Part shown: positions 1-8,269 of the stretch, piece after piece | How positions within the stretch are numbered: the first letter of the stretch is position 1 | How the letters are laid out: each line of letters begins with the position of its first letter | Origin: Planctomycetota bacterium | GTDB lineage: Bacteria; Planctomycetota; UBA1135; GCA-002686595 | Assembly (NCBI GenBank): GCA_016795205.1 | Contig: JAEUHZ010000024.1 | Coordinates: 145,563 to 209,562 of the forward strand | Reading direction: 5' to 3' | Length of the DNA stretch: 64,000 nucleotides | Notes under the pieces: model-generated | What the model was told of the DNA's origin: nothing | Databases searched by the model: none | The model's input: the letters and a program-made list of their open reading frames with translations, nothing else | Made by a program: the position numbers and the translations under genes

Positions 1-97
1 CCAGGTCGGGCAAGCGCTGCGTCCGGCACGGCCGGCGCCGCGCGCACTCGAACCCCGCGCGCCCCGCCCAGCGGCCCGTCTGGGCGCGTGCGGTCGA

Positions 98-2182
98 TCA
101 CGGGCTGGCCCGCACGCGCATCCACGGCCCGCGCGCGAGGGCGGCGGGTGGGGAGCGCTCGACCGCGGGGCCCCCGAGCGCGGCCTCGAGGTCGGCCGGC
201 AGCGCGGCGCGCGTCGGGTCCGCGATCGGATCGACAGCCAGCAGCACGTCCGTGAAGCCCGCCAGAGCCAGCGTGCGCGCGAAGGCCTCCAGCGCGCGCG
301 CGAGGTGGGCGGCGGATGCGGCCGGTGGCGGCGCCGCAAGCGCGAGCGCGCGCGCGTGCCCGCCGCGCGACTCGACGAGATCCGCGACCCGCGGCGCGCC
401 CGGCACGCGACCGTCGGCGCGCGGCGCCTCGGCATGGCCGGCCAGCAGGAACCCACACAAGTCGGCCGGCGCACTGCCCCCGACGACGTCCTCGCGCGCC
501 ATCGCGGCTGCGAGTGGGGTGCTCGCGAGCAGCGGACGCGGGGTCGTGAGGCCCGGGACGTCCGCCGGGGCGGACCAGGGATCGAGCGCGAGGAAGGCGT
601 CGGACTCCGGCTGCGCCGCGGCCAGGAGGCGCGCGAGGTCGCACTGCGCGCCGCTGTGCGCCGCGAGCCCGAGCCGCGCGGCCCATGCTGCCCCGGAGCC
701 CGCCGACGAGGCGGCACGCGGCGCGAGGTACGCCCCCGCGCCACCGACGCCGTCGACCCCATGTCCGCCCTCGGCCGCGTGCGGCGCGGGGTCGCACAGG
801 AGCAGCCAGCGCCGCGAGTGCTGCGCGTCGCCGCGCGGCCCGCCGCCCGGGAGGCCGACCTCGACCGAGATGCGTCGCCCGTCCGCGGCCCGGAGCTCGA
901 GCGCCTCGAGCGGCACGGACCACAGCACGTCGTCGGGTTCCACGTACAGCACCGGCGGGTCGCCCCAGGCGCGCGCCAGAGGCTCGAAGACGACCCTCGC
1001 GAGCGACTCCAGCGTGGCGCGCGCCTCTTCGGCGCGCGCGGCCCCGGCGCGCGCGGCGGCGAAGCGGCGCTCGGCCAGCGCGCGCACCGCGTCGATGCTT
1101 CCCAGATCGATCCAGGCGGGCGTCGAGCCCGGCGGCCCGCCGACCCAGGCGGCGAGCCGCTCCTCGGCGACCACGCGCCGCTCGGCGCCCTGGCCCGCGA
1201 TCCGCGTGCGCTCGACGCGCCGCAGGCTCGCGCGGGCGGGGTCCGCCGGATCGAGGCGGAACGCACCGGGCGCGCCGGCGGGTCGCGGACCGAGCCCCCA
1301 CGCCGCGGAGAGCAGCAGGTCGTCGAACGGCCGCAGCTCGGCGCGCCGCAGCTCGCGCTCGCGCCAACCCGCGTCCGAGCGCCGCGCCAGGTCCAACCCA
1401 CGGCCGAGCCGCTCGACGGCGCGCTCGTAGTCCTGCGCGTCGCCGTGCACGGCGCGCACCAGGACGAGCGCCGCGAGCGCGCGCACCCGCAGCAGTTCCT
1501 GCGCGGCCGGCACTGCGGTCAGCACGTCCTCGAGACCGGCGACGGCCTGCTCGAACGCGCCGACGCCGGCCTGCCCGCAGGCCAGGTCGAGCTCGGCGCG
1601 CAGCCGCGCCGGATGCTCCGCGGGGAGCTGCGCCCGGCGCACGTCCACCGCCTTCTGGAACAACTCCAGCGCGCGTGCCGGCTCACCCTGCTGGAGCAGC
1701 GTGTCGCCCAGGTTCGCGCGCGCGATGACCAGCGCCTCGTGGTCGGTGGCGAGCGAGCGCTCGAGGCTGGAGAGAATCTGCTCCTCGAGCGTGCGCGCCT
1801 CGACGACGAGCCCCAACTGCTCGCCGATCCACGCCACGTTGCCGCGCGCGTTCTGCAGCTCGAGTGCGTCGGGCGCCAGCGTGCGCTCGCGGTAGCGGCG
1901 GACCGCGTCCCACGCCTGGCGCGCGGCGGGCAGCGCGCGCAGCTTGTAGGCCAGGGCGCCTGCGTCGCGCAGGAAGCGGTCGTCGGCGGCGTCGGCGGCC
2001 TCGGCACGTGCGGCGAAGAAGTCCGCGATCGCCGCCTCGACCCGCGCGCGCGCCTCCTCGGGGTTCGCGAGCTCCGCGAGCCGCGTCGCGCGCGCCAGGT
2101 CCGCCGCGCCGGGCCGCTCGTCGCCCGGCGCGCAGGCGGGCGAGGCCAGGGCCAGGACCAGGATCAGGCCGGCGGGTTCCAC
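98..2182 (-). CDS. TPR-repeat lipoprotein-like protein with degenerate CHAT-like C-terminus
   Basis: About 694 residues, last gene of the cytochrome oxidase operon. The GTG start at 2182 lies inside the end of the DUF420 gene (19-base overlap) and gives a short hydrophobic leader ending in a possible lipobox (LASPAC). The middle (about residues 30-270) holds TPR-like helices. The C-terminal part (about residues 440-690) has the outline of a CHAT (caspase-like) peptidase domain: a strand reading PDDVLWSVPLEAL, a LLLCDP strand, an AHSG segment where the catalytic His-Gly normally sits, and a closing AGFTDVLLAVDPIAD segment. At the place where CHAT proteins have the catalytic Cys (SACET-type motif) I read ALALAAPPPAAS with no Cys, so it may be a catalytically dead relative. 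Function unknown; the link to respiration rests only on operon position. Confidence 0.6.
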   Translation of the reverse strand: MEPAGLILVLALASPACAPGDERPGAADLARATRLAELANPEEARARVEAAIADFFAARAEAADAADDRFLRDAGALAYKLRALPAARQAWDAVRRYRERTLAPDALELQNARGNVAWIGEQLGLVVEARTLEEQILSSLERSLATDHEALVIARANLGDTLLQQGEPARALELFQKAVDVRRAQLPAEHPARLRAELDLACGQAGVGAFEQAVAGLEDVLTAVPAAQELLRVRALAALVLVRAVHGDAQDYERAVERLGRGLDLARRSDAGWRERELRRAELRPFDDLLLSAAWGLGPRPAGAPGAFRLDPADPARASLRRVERTRIAGQGAERRVVAEERLAAWVGGPPGSTPAWIDLGSIDAVRALAERRFAAARAGAARAEEARATLESLARVVFEPLARAWGDPPVLYVEPDDVLWSVPLEALELRAADGRRISVEVGLPGGGPRGDAQHSRRWLLLCDPAPHAAEGGHGVDGVGGAGAYLAPRAASSAGSGAAWAARLGLAAHSGAQCDLARLLAAAQPESDAFLALDPWSAPADVPGLTTPRPLLASTPLAAAMAREDVVGGSAPADLCGFLLAGHAEAPRADGRVPGAPRVADLVESRGGHARALALAAPPPAASAAHLARALEAFARTLALAGFTDVLLAVDPIADPTRAALPADLEAALGGPAVERSPPAALARGPWMRVRASP

Positions 2183-2607
2183 ACGTACAGGGCAAGGTAC
2201 ACGAGCACGCCCGTGATCGACACGTAGAGCCAGATCGGGAACGTGACCCGCGCGAGCTTCTGGTGCGCGTCCCAGCGCTCCATGTGAGCCAGCCACAGGA
2301 CGCGCAGGACCATCGGCAGGTTCACGATCGCCAGGACCACGTGCGACGCGAGCAAGACCAGGTACGCGACCTTCCACCCGCCCACACCACGGAACGCGGT
2401 GGGACCGAGCTCCTTCTGCGTGCCGAAGTGATAGTGCAGGTAGCTGGCGAGGAAGGCCGCCGAGACCAGCGTCGCGAGGCGCATGATCCAGGCGTGCAGC
2501 TCGCGCTGCCCGCGCTTGATCGCGACGAGCCCTGCGAGGAGCAGCACGGACGCGGTCCCGTTCAGGACGGCGTTGACGAGCGGCTGGACCGGCGCGGAGT
2601 CGCTCAC
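2164..2607 (-). CDS. DUF420 family membrane protein
   Basis: 147 residues with four or five predicted membrane helices. It matches the DUF420 family, which is regularly encoded beside cytochrome c oxidase genes and has been implicated in oxidase assembly. Visible family features are the conserved His positions in helix 2 and the following loop (ASYLHYHFG) and the HMERWDAHQKLARVTFPIWLYVSITGVLVY tail, here split across residues 112-141. The GTG start at 2607 overlaps the SCO1 stop in a GTGA arrangement, which implies translational coupling and rules out the longer upstream frame. Its own end overlaps the next gene by 19 bases. Confidence 0.85.
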   Translation of the reverse strand: MSDSAPVQPLVNAVLNGTASVLLLAGLVAIKRGQRELHAWIMRLATLVSAAFLASYLHYHFGTQKELGPTAFRGVGGWKVAYLVLLASHVVLAIVNLPMVLRVLWLAHMERWDAHQKLARVTFPIWLYVSITGVLVYLALYVWNPPA

Positions 2608-3272
2608 GGCTTGCGCGACAGGTACTGCGCGCGCGCCGCAGCCTGCGCCACGCCGGCGTCGCTCTCCCCGTCGTAATAGCCACGGATCACGCCGTCGGCG
2701 TCGACGACGGTGAGCAGCGTCTTGTGCGTGACGAGCTGGCCCACGGGCTGCGTCTCGTCGCGCTGGAACGGGAGCTGGAAGCTCTTCACGGAGACGTCGG
2801 CCAGCGCGGACGGCGAGCCCGTGAGGAACAGCCAACGCTCGCGCTCGGCGCCGAAGCGCTCGGCGTACTCGCCGAGGACCTGCGGCGTGTCGTACTGGGG
2901 ATCGACGGTGAACGTCACCAGACGCACGTCGGTCCCGGCGAGGATCGACTGGAGCTTGCGCATGCTGGCGCTGATCCGCGGGCACGGGCCGCTGCAGCGC
3001 GTGAACACGAAGCTCGCGATCCACGGCCGGCCGGCGAGCGTCGCCAGCGTGACTTCGGCGCCGCTGCGCTCGGTGAGCTGGAAAGGCTGCACACGGGCGA
3101 AGGCCTCGGTCGAGTCCGGTGCCGCGGCCAGCACGTTGCGTCCGCCCTGCGTGTCGGAGCTCATCCGGGAGCGCAGGAGCAGCAAGGCGCCGAGGGACAG
3201 GACCAAGCCCGCGATGCCGATCACGAGCAGTCGGCGGAAAGGCGGGGCAGTGGGTGCCGGGGCGGGGTTCAT
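2604..3272 (-). CDS. SCO1/SenC family copper chaperone for cytochrome oxidase
   Basis: 222 residues. One N-terminal membrane helix (about 15-34) is followed by a periplasmic thioredoxin-fold domain. The copper-binding CxxxC motif is present as C93-SGP-C97, and the third ligand His is H183 in the VTHKTLL segment, so all three canonical Cu ligands are intact. SCO proteins deliver copper to the CuA site of subunit II, which is encoded in the same operon (coxB). The ATG start at 3272 lies four bases after the coxC stop. The stop overlaps the DUF420 start. No anomalies seen. Confidence 0.93.
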   Translation of the reverse strand: MNPAPAPTAPPFRRLLVIGIAGLVLSLGALLLLRSRMSSDTQGGRNVLAAAPDSTEAFARVQPFQLTERSGAEVTLATLAGRPWIASFVFTRCSGPCPRISASMRKLQSILAGTDVRLVTFTVDPQYDTPQVLGEYAERFGAERERWLFLTGSPSALADVSVKSFQLPFQRDETQPVGQLVTHKTLLTVVDADGVIRGYYDGESDAGVAQAAARAQYLSRKP

Positions 3273-3276
3273 GGCA

Positions 3277-3888
3277 TCAGGAGAGGTACAGGATCGCGAA
3301 CAACACGAGCCACACCAGGTCGACGAAGTGCTGGTACAGCGCGGCGAGCTCGGCGTGCAGGCTGCCCGAGCCCGCTCGGCGCAGCGCGCAAGCCGAGCCC
3401 AAGAGCCACAACGCGCCGCCCAGGACGTGCAAGCCGTGCGCGCCGGTCAGCACGTAGAACGAGGCGCCCGCCAGCGACGCCTGCGGCGTGAAGCCGGCCT
3501 GCAGCAGCTGGCACCACTCCCAGGCCTGGAGTCCGAGGAAGAGTCCTGCGAGGAGCCCCGCCCAGAGGACCCGCTGCGCGCCGCGCGCGCGCTCGCCGCG
3601 GCGCAGCGCGCGCACGGCGGCGCTCGCGGCCAGGGAGCTCGCCACGAGCAGCGCGGTCAACGCCAGGCCGAGGCCCAGCGCCAGCGGCTCCTCCCAGGCG
3701 CGCGACGCGCTGCGCAGGACCACGTAGGCCGCGAGCAGGCCGCCGAAGAAGAAGGCCTCGCTGCCCAGGAAGACCCAGGTCCCAAAGCGCGCGGTCTCGA
3801 CCGGCGGACCGCTGTCCCAGGCCCGCGCGACGTGCCCGGCGCGCGGCGCGTCGACCGCATGATCGTAGGGCAACGGGAAGGCGCGCAC
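3277..3888 (-). CDS. coxC: Cytochrome c oxidase subunit III
   Basis: 203 residues, the short five-helix form of subunit III typical of caa3-like oxidases (seven-helix forms are about 260 residues). Diagnostic segments are FGTWVFLGSEAFFFGGLLAAY, TGAHGLHVLGG and the C-terminal YQHFVDLVWLVLF, each in the expected helix. Subunit III stabilises the catalytic core and is not itself a redox subunit. The only plausible start is a GTG at 3888, six bases after the ctaB stop; there is no in-frame ATG nearby. It lies between ctaB and SCO1 in a tightly packed operon. Confidence 0.92.
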   Translation of the reverse strand: MRAFPLPYDHAVDAPRAGHVARAWDSGPPVETARFGTWVFLGSEAFFFGGLLAAYVVLRSASRAWEEPLALGLGLALTALLVASSLAASAAVRALRRGERARGAQRVLWAGLLAGLFLGLQAWEWCQLLQAGFTPQASLAGASFYVLTGAHGLHVLGGALWLLGSACALRRAGSGSLHAELAALYQHFVDLVWLVLFAILYLS

Positions 3889-3894
3889 CGGGGC

Positions 3895-4800
3895 TCAGCG
3901 GAACGCCGCCAGGGCGCCCGCAACGGGGTCGACGACGGCGAGCACGAGCAGGAGCGGCAAGTAGGCGAGCGACGTGAACAGCAGCAGGCGCGCCGAGCCG
4001 CGCTCCGGCTTCCAGGCGAAGCGCGCCGACGCCGCCAGGTACGCGAGCCCCAGCAGCGTGGCGCCGGCCGTGAACAACAGGCCAGCGACGCCGAAGAGCG
4101 CCGGCACGATGGTCACGAACAGCAAGAGCGCCGCGTGGACCACCGCCGTGCGGCCGGCCAGGCCCTCCGCGCCCGGCTCGGACGGCAGCATGCGCAATCC
4201 GGCGCGCGCGTAGTCCTCGCGGTGGATCCAGGCGATCGCCATGAAGTGCGGGAACTGCCACACGAAGATCACGGCGAAGAGTGCCCAGCCCCAGCCGCCG
4301 ACTTCGCCGGCGATGGCCGCGTAGCCGAGCAGCGGCGGCGCGGCGCCGGGCAGCGCGCCGACGACGGTGTTCAGCGTGCTGGCGCGCTTGAGCGGCGTGT
4401 ACACAGCGACGTACGCGAAGAGCGTCGCCAACGTGAGCAGCGCCGAGAGCAGCGTGAAGCGCCAGGCCAGCATCCCCACCGCGACCGCCGCCAGGAGCGC
4501 GGCGACGAGCAGCGCGTCGCGCGCGCCGATCCGGCCGGCCGGGATCGGGCGGTCCTGCGTCCGGAGCATGCGACGATCCGTGTCGCGCTCGAGCACCTGG
4601 TTGAACGCGCTGGCCGCGCCGGCCGAGAGCGTGATCCACAGCGCGGCCTCGAGCGACGGCCAGGCACGGCCGCCGGGCACGAGGATGCCGCCCACGAAGG
4701 CCGAGAGGCCGACGAAGGAGGCGATGCGAACCTTGAACAGGTCGGCCAGGTCCGCGAGCAGGCCGACCTCGCTCGCGGTCGTCTGCGCCGCGGGCCTCAT
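3895..4800 (-). CDS. ctaB: Protohaem IX farnesyltransferase (haem O synthase)
   Basis: 301 residues, UbiA-type polytopic prenyltransferase. The first Asp-rich motif is visible as NQVLERDTDRRM followed by RTQDRPIPAGR, and the second conserved region as VWQFPHFMAIAWIHREDY. It transfers a farnesyl group to haem B to give haem O, the substrate of the CtaA enzyme encoded just upstream. The ATG at 4800 overlaps the ctaA stop (ATGA), so the two haem A synthesis enzymes are translationally coupled. Length is normal for the family. The much longer open frame upstream of 4800 is antisense-free GC shadow, not coding. Confidence 0.94.
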   Translation of the reverse strand: MRPAAQTTASEVGLLADLADLFKVRIASFVGLSAFVGGILVPGGRAWPSLEAALWITLSAGAASAFNQVLERDTDRRMLRTQDRPIPAGRIGARDALLVAALLAAVAVGMLAWRFTLLSALLTLATLFAYVAVYTPLKRASTLNTVVGALPGAAPPLLGYAAIAGEVGGWGWALFAVIFVWQFPHFMAIAWIHREDYARAGLRMLPSEPGAEGLAGRTAVVHAALLLFVTIVPALFGVAGLLFTAGATLLGLAYLAASARFAWKPERGSARLLLFTSLAYLPLLLVLAVVDPVAGALAAFR

Positions 4801-5726
4801 CGTGTCGCCTCGAGGCCGGCGCCGTCGGCCCGCTCCGGCGTCGGAGCGAGCCGCCGCACGAAGACCAGGGCCGCCACGCAGGCGGCGAGCAGCAGCGCGC
4901 CGCAGATCACGTGGGCCGTCGCGAACAGCGCCTCGGCGACCGAGACGGGCGCGTCCCGCCCGGTGATCACGAACACCGCGACCCAAGCCGCGAGCCCGAG
5001 TCCGACCTGCAGCCAGATCAGGGCTCGCAGCCAGCGCCCGATGCGCGCCAGCACGGGCTCGTGCGTGCCGATGAGGGCGCTCGCCAGGACCACGACCAGC
5101 CAGGCCGCCACGAGCGCGAAGAGGATGTGCGCCACCTGCGCCGCGTGGTGCCCGCTGTGGCGGAGCCAGGCGCCCAGGACGGTTTGGATGTAGATCGCCG
5201 GGGCGGCGCCGAGCGCGAGCGCCCGCAGCCTTGCGCTGCTGGCGGCTGGAACGGTCCGCGCCAGGCGCCAGGCACGGGATTCGAGGAACAGGATCGCCGC
5301 GAGCAGCGCGAAAAGCGCCTGCGCGAAGGCCCCATGCAGGAAGGCGAGCTGAGGGTTGTTCTCGGTGACGCGGAAGCCACCCAGGATCCCCTGCGCGCCG
5401 ACGCCGATCAGCGCGCCCAAGGTCAACCAACGGACTGCTCGACGTTGCTCCAGCCTCCACACGACGAGCGCCAGCGCCACCACGCACGCGCCGACCAGCG
5501 AGCCCCACAGGCGATGGCTGTGCTCCCAGAAGACGCCCGTGTTGCCGAGCATCTCCGAGAGCGGGTACGTGAACATGTTGTGGCCGAACGTCGTCGGCCA
5601 ATCGGGGACCGCCATGCCGACTTCCAGCGTCGTGACCATGCCGCCCACGAAGAAGATCGGCAGCGTCACGAGCACCGCGATCCACGCGGCGCGCCGGGGC
5701 CAGGGGCTGACGCTCGTCTCGGACAT
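4797..5726 (-). CDS. ctaA: Haem A synthase (COX15/CtaA)
   Basis: 309 residues with about eight membrane helices arranged as two four-helix halves. Conserved features include the first-half VTTLEVGMAVPDWPTTFG segment, the EHSHRLWGS motif carrying a haem-ligand His, FLHGAFAQ, and in the second half RHSGHHAAQVAHILFA and ATAHVICGALLL. The enzyme oxidises the C8 methyl of haem O to make haem A for the A-type oxidase encoded upstream. The ATG at 5726 is 35 bases after the coxA stop, the widest gap in the operon. Confidence 0.92.
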   Translation of the reverse strand: MSETSVSPWPRRAAWIAVLVTLPIFFVGGMVTTLEVGMAVPDWPTTFGHNMFTYPLSEMLGNTGVFWEHSHRLWGSLVGACVVALALVVWRLEQRRAVRWLTLGALIGVGAQGILGGFRVTENNPQLAFLHGAFAQALFALLAAILFLESRAWRLARTVPAASSARLRALALGAAPAIYIQTVLGAWLRHSGHHAAQVAHILFALVAAWLVVVLASALIGTHEPVLARIGRWLRALIWLQVGLGLAAWVAVFVITGRDAPVSVAEALFATAHVICGALLLAACVAALVFVRRLAPTPERADGAGLEATR

Positions 5727-5761
5727 CGGGGCGAACAGGATAGCCGCTCCCGGGCGGGTTC

Positions 5762-7501
5762 TCACGCCTCGCGGGGCGCCGTACGCCGCGCCTGGGGCGC
5801 GAAGTCCCGTTCCCCGGCCGCGTCGCCGTACTCGTACGGGCCGCGCTCGATCACGAGATCGGAGTCGAAGTTCCCGTGAGCGGGCGGCGAAGGCGTCTCC
5901 CACTCCAGGCTCGCGGCCTCCCACGGGTTGCGGCCCACCCTGACGCCGCCGAGGAAGCTCCACACCACGTTCGCGACGAACAGGAGCTGCCACCCCATCA
6001 GGCCGAACGCGCTCCAGGTGACGAAGCGGTTCAGTGGCTCGAGCCGGTCGAAGAGCTGGTAGACGCTGGGGTCGGCGGTGCGCCGGATCATGCCGGCGAT
6101 GCCCAGCTGGTGCATGGGCAGGAACACGCAGTTCAGCGCCACGAACGTGCCCAGGAAGTGCCAGCGCCCCAGCGTCTCCGACAGCGCGCGCCCCGTGATC
6201 TTGGGCCACCAGTGGTGCAGCGCGGCGAACACTGCCAGCACCGTCCCGCCGAACACGATGTAGTGGAAGTGCGCGACGACCAGGTACGTGTCGTGCAGGT
6301 ACACGTCCACCGGCGTGGCCGCGAGCCAGAGCCCGGAGAGCCCACCGATGACGAACAGCGCCACGAAGCCCAGCGCGAAGCACATGGCCGCCGTGAGCCG
6401 GATGCGCCCGCCCCAGATCGTGGCGATCCAGTTGAAGGTCTTCACCGCCGAGGGCAGCGCGATGAGCATCGTCGAGAGCATGAATGCACGGCCCATCTCG
6501 AAGCCCAGTCCGCTCGTGAACATGTGGTGGCCCCACACGAGCAGGCCGAGCCCGGCGATCGCGCCGATCGCCGCGACCATCGGCTTGTAGCCGAACACCG
6601 GCTTGCGCGCGTTCACGGACAGGATGTCCGACACGAAGCCCATCGCCGGCAGCACCATGACGTACACGGCCGGGTGGCTGTAGAACCAGAACAGGTGCTG
6701 CCACAGGAGCGGCGACCCGCCGGCCGCGACGTCCGGCTGCACCGCGTTCACGTACAACCCGGCCGGCGTGTAGAAGGCAGTGCCCAGCAGCCGGTCGGCG
6801 AGCTGCAGGAGGCCGGCGGCGGTCAACACCGGTAGCGCGGAGAGTTGCAGCGCAGCCGCGACCAAGAGTCCCCAAGCGGTGAGGGGCAGGCGCATCCAGG
6901 TCAGGCCAGGGGCGCGCATCTTGACGATCGTGACCACGGCGTTCAGCGCGTTGAGGATGGTCGAGACGCCCAGGACCGTGATCGCCACCAGCCACCACGT
7001 CTGCCCCGCGCCGCTGCCGGGAGCCGCGGCCGGCACGGTCGCGAGCGGCGGATACGCAGTCCAGCCGGAGTTCGCGGCCCCGCCCTCGACGCCGAAGCCG
7101 GCGAAGAACAGCACGATCGAGGCTGCGAAGATCCAGAAGCTCGCCGCGTTCAGCCTGGGGAACGCCATGTCGGGCGCGCCCACGAGCAGCGGCACGAGGT
7201 AGTTCCCGAACGCCCCCGTGAGCAGCGGGATGATGGCGAAGAACACCATCGCCGTGCCGTGCATGGTGAAGAGCGCCGTGTAGCCCGCGGGCGATAGGAC
7301 GCGCCCCGACTCACCGAGCACCAGCCCGCCCACGATCGGCATCTCGGTCCACGGCCACGCGAGCTGCCAGCGGATCGCCAGCGCCAGGAGCCCGCCGAAG
7401 AAGAGCATCGCGGCCGACGCCACGAGGTACTGGATCCCGACGACCTTGTGGTCCGTCGAGACGACCCAGGTGCGGAGGAAGCCGCGCCGCTCGCTGCTCA
7501 C
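5762..7501 (-). CDS. coxA: Cytochrome c oxidase subunit I, A2-type
   Basis: 579 residues, the catalytic haem-copper subunit. Ligands read directly: H81 (haem a), H276 plus H325-H326 (CuB), H411 (haem a3) and H413 (haem a). Helix VI reads Y274-S275-H276-P277-A278-V279, that is YSHPxV rather than the GHPEV of A1 oxidases, so the D-channel glutamate is absent and this is an A2-type enzyme as in Rhodothermus or Thermus caa3. D111 in the APDMAFPR segment and the K-channel lysine K354 are present. An extra loop (about 215-260) precedes helix VI. The GTG start at 7501 overlaps the coxB stop (GTGA). Confidence 0.95.
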   Translation of the reverse strand: MSSERRGFLRTWVVSTDHKVVGIQYLVASAAMLFFGGLLALAIRWQLAWPWTEMPIVGGLVLGESGRVLSPAGYTALFTMHGTAMVFFAIIPLLTGAFGNYLVPLLVGAPDMAFPRLNAASFWIFAASIVLFFAGFGVEGGAANSGWTAYPPLATVPAAAPGSGAGQTWWLVAITVLGVSTILNALNAVVTIVKMRAPGLTWMRLPLTAWGLLVAAALQLSALPVLTAAGLLQLADRLLGTAFYTPAGLYVNAVQPDVAAGGSPLLWQHLFWFYSHPAVYVMVLPAMGFVSDILSVNARKPVFGYKPMVAAIGAIAGLGLLVWGHHMFTSGLGFEMGRAFMLSTMLIALPSAVKTFNWIATIWGGRIRLTAAMCFALGFVALFVIGGLSGLWLAATPVDVYLHDTYLVVAHFHYIVFGGTVLAVFAALHHWWPKITGRALSETLGRWHFLGTFVALNCVFLPMHQLGIAGMIRRTADPSVYQLFDRLEPLNRFVTWSAFGLMGWQLLFVANVVWSFLGGVRVGRNPWEAASLEWETPSPPAHGNFDSDLVIERGPYEYGDAAGERDFAPQARRTAPREA

Positions 7502-8265
7502 CGTGCGTCCTCCGCGCCGCGGGAGCGCGCGTCGATGATCCGCGCCGCGAGCCAGGCGTCGTAGTCCGCGCGTGGCAGCGCGCGCACCCGCCCCGCCATG
7601 ACGTAGTGGCCGAGCCCGCACAGCTCGGCGCAGACGAGCTCGAACTCCCCCGCCCGCGCCATCGTGAACCACAGCGGGATCGCGCGACCGGGCACGACAT
7701 CCTGCTTCACGCGCAGCTCGGGCACGAAGAAGCTGTGGATGACGTCGCGCGAGCGCAGCTCGAGCAGGACCGACTCGCCGGCGGGCAGCACGAGCTCGGA
7801 CGCGGTCTCGACGTCGTCGGCCGTCCCGAGCACGCCATCCGCGCCGGGATGCTCGAAGCGCCAGGCCCACTGATGCGCGATCACGCGCGCCGTCACGCCG
7901 CTCGCCGGCATCTCGGCCGGATCGCGCAGGCGCGCCCACGTCGGCAACTGGGCCAGGGCGATCCCGACCAGGATCGCACCCACGCCGGCCGTCCAGGTGA
8001 GCTCGAGGCCCGTGTGCCCGTGCGTCGAGCGCGCGCGGTCCGTGCGCGCGCGCGCGCCGCGCCACACGGCCCAGGCGAGCAGCGCCATGACGAGCACGAA
8101 TCCGAGCAGGATCACGAGCCCGATCCCGTCGAACAGCGCGTCGATCGGCTGCGCGATCGTCGAGGCCGCGTCCGGAAGCCACCACCCCCGACCGGGCGAG
8201 AGGGCGAAGAACGCCAGCACGCCGCAGAGCAGCCCGAGCACGAGGAGCAGCGCGCAGTGTCGCAC
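7498..8265 (-). CDS. coxB: Cytochrome c oxidase subunit II
   Basis: 255 residues. It has a signal/leader helix, two membrane helices (about 43-68 and 90-108) and a periplasmic cupredoxin domain. The CuA site is complete: H177 in VIHSFF, then C212-x-E214-x-C216-xxx-H220-xx-M223. A QWAW aromatic patch (132-135) for electron entry is present, followed by a Gly/Asp-rich insertion (GADGVLGTADD). No cytochrome c domain is fused to the C-terminus, unlike true caa3 enzymes; the separate diheme cytochrome encoded immediately upstream is the likely electron donor. GTG start at 8265, four bases from the cytochrome stop. Confidence 0.93.
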   Translation of the reverse strand: MRHCALLLVLGLLCGVLAFFALSPGRGWWLPDAASTIAQPIDALFDGIGLVILLGFVLVMALLAWAVWRGARARTDRARSTHGHTGLELTWTAGVGAILVGIALAQLPTWARLRDPAEMPASGVTARVIAHQWAWRFEHPGADGVLGTADDVETASELVLPAGESVLLELRSRDVIHSFFVPELRVKQDVVPGRAIPLWFTMARAGEFELVCAELCGLGHYVMAGRVRALPRADYDAWLAARIIDARSRGAEDAR

Positions 8266-8269
8266 CGCG

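Noticed and set aside
35..70. GGGGTTCGAG-like T-arm on the minus strand near 40-60, as a possible tRNA
   Set aside because: The flanking bases do not pair as a five-base T-stem, and no anticodon arm or acceptor stem is found.
1..97. Start of another gene at the left edge
   Set aside because: No frame with supported residues or motif could be traced in these 97 bases.
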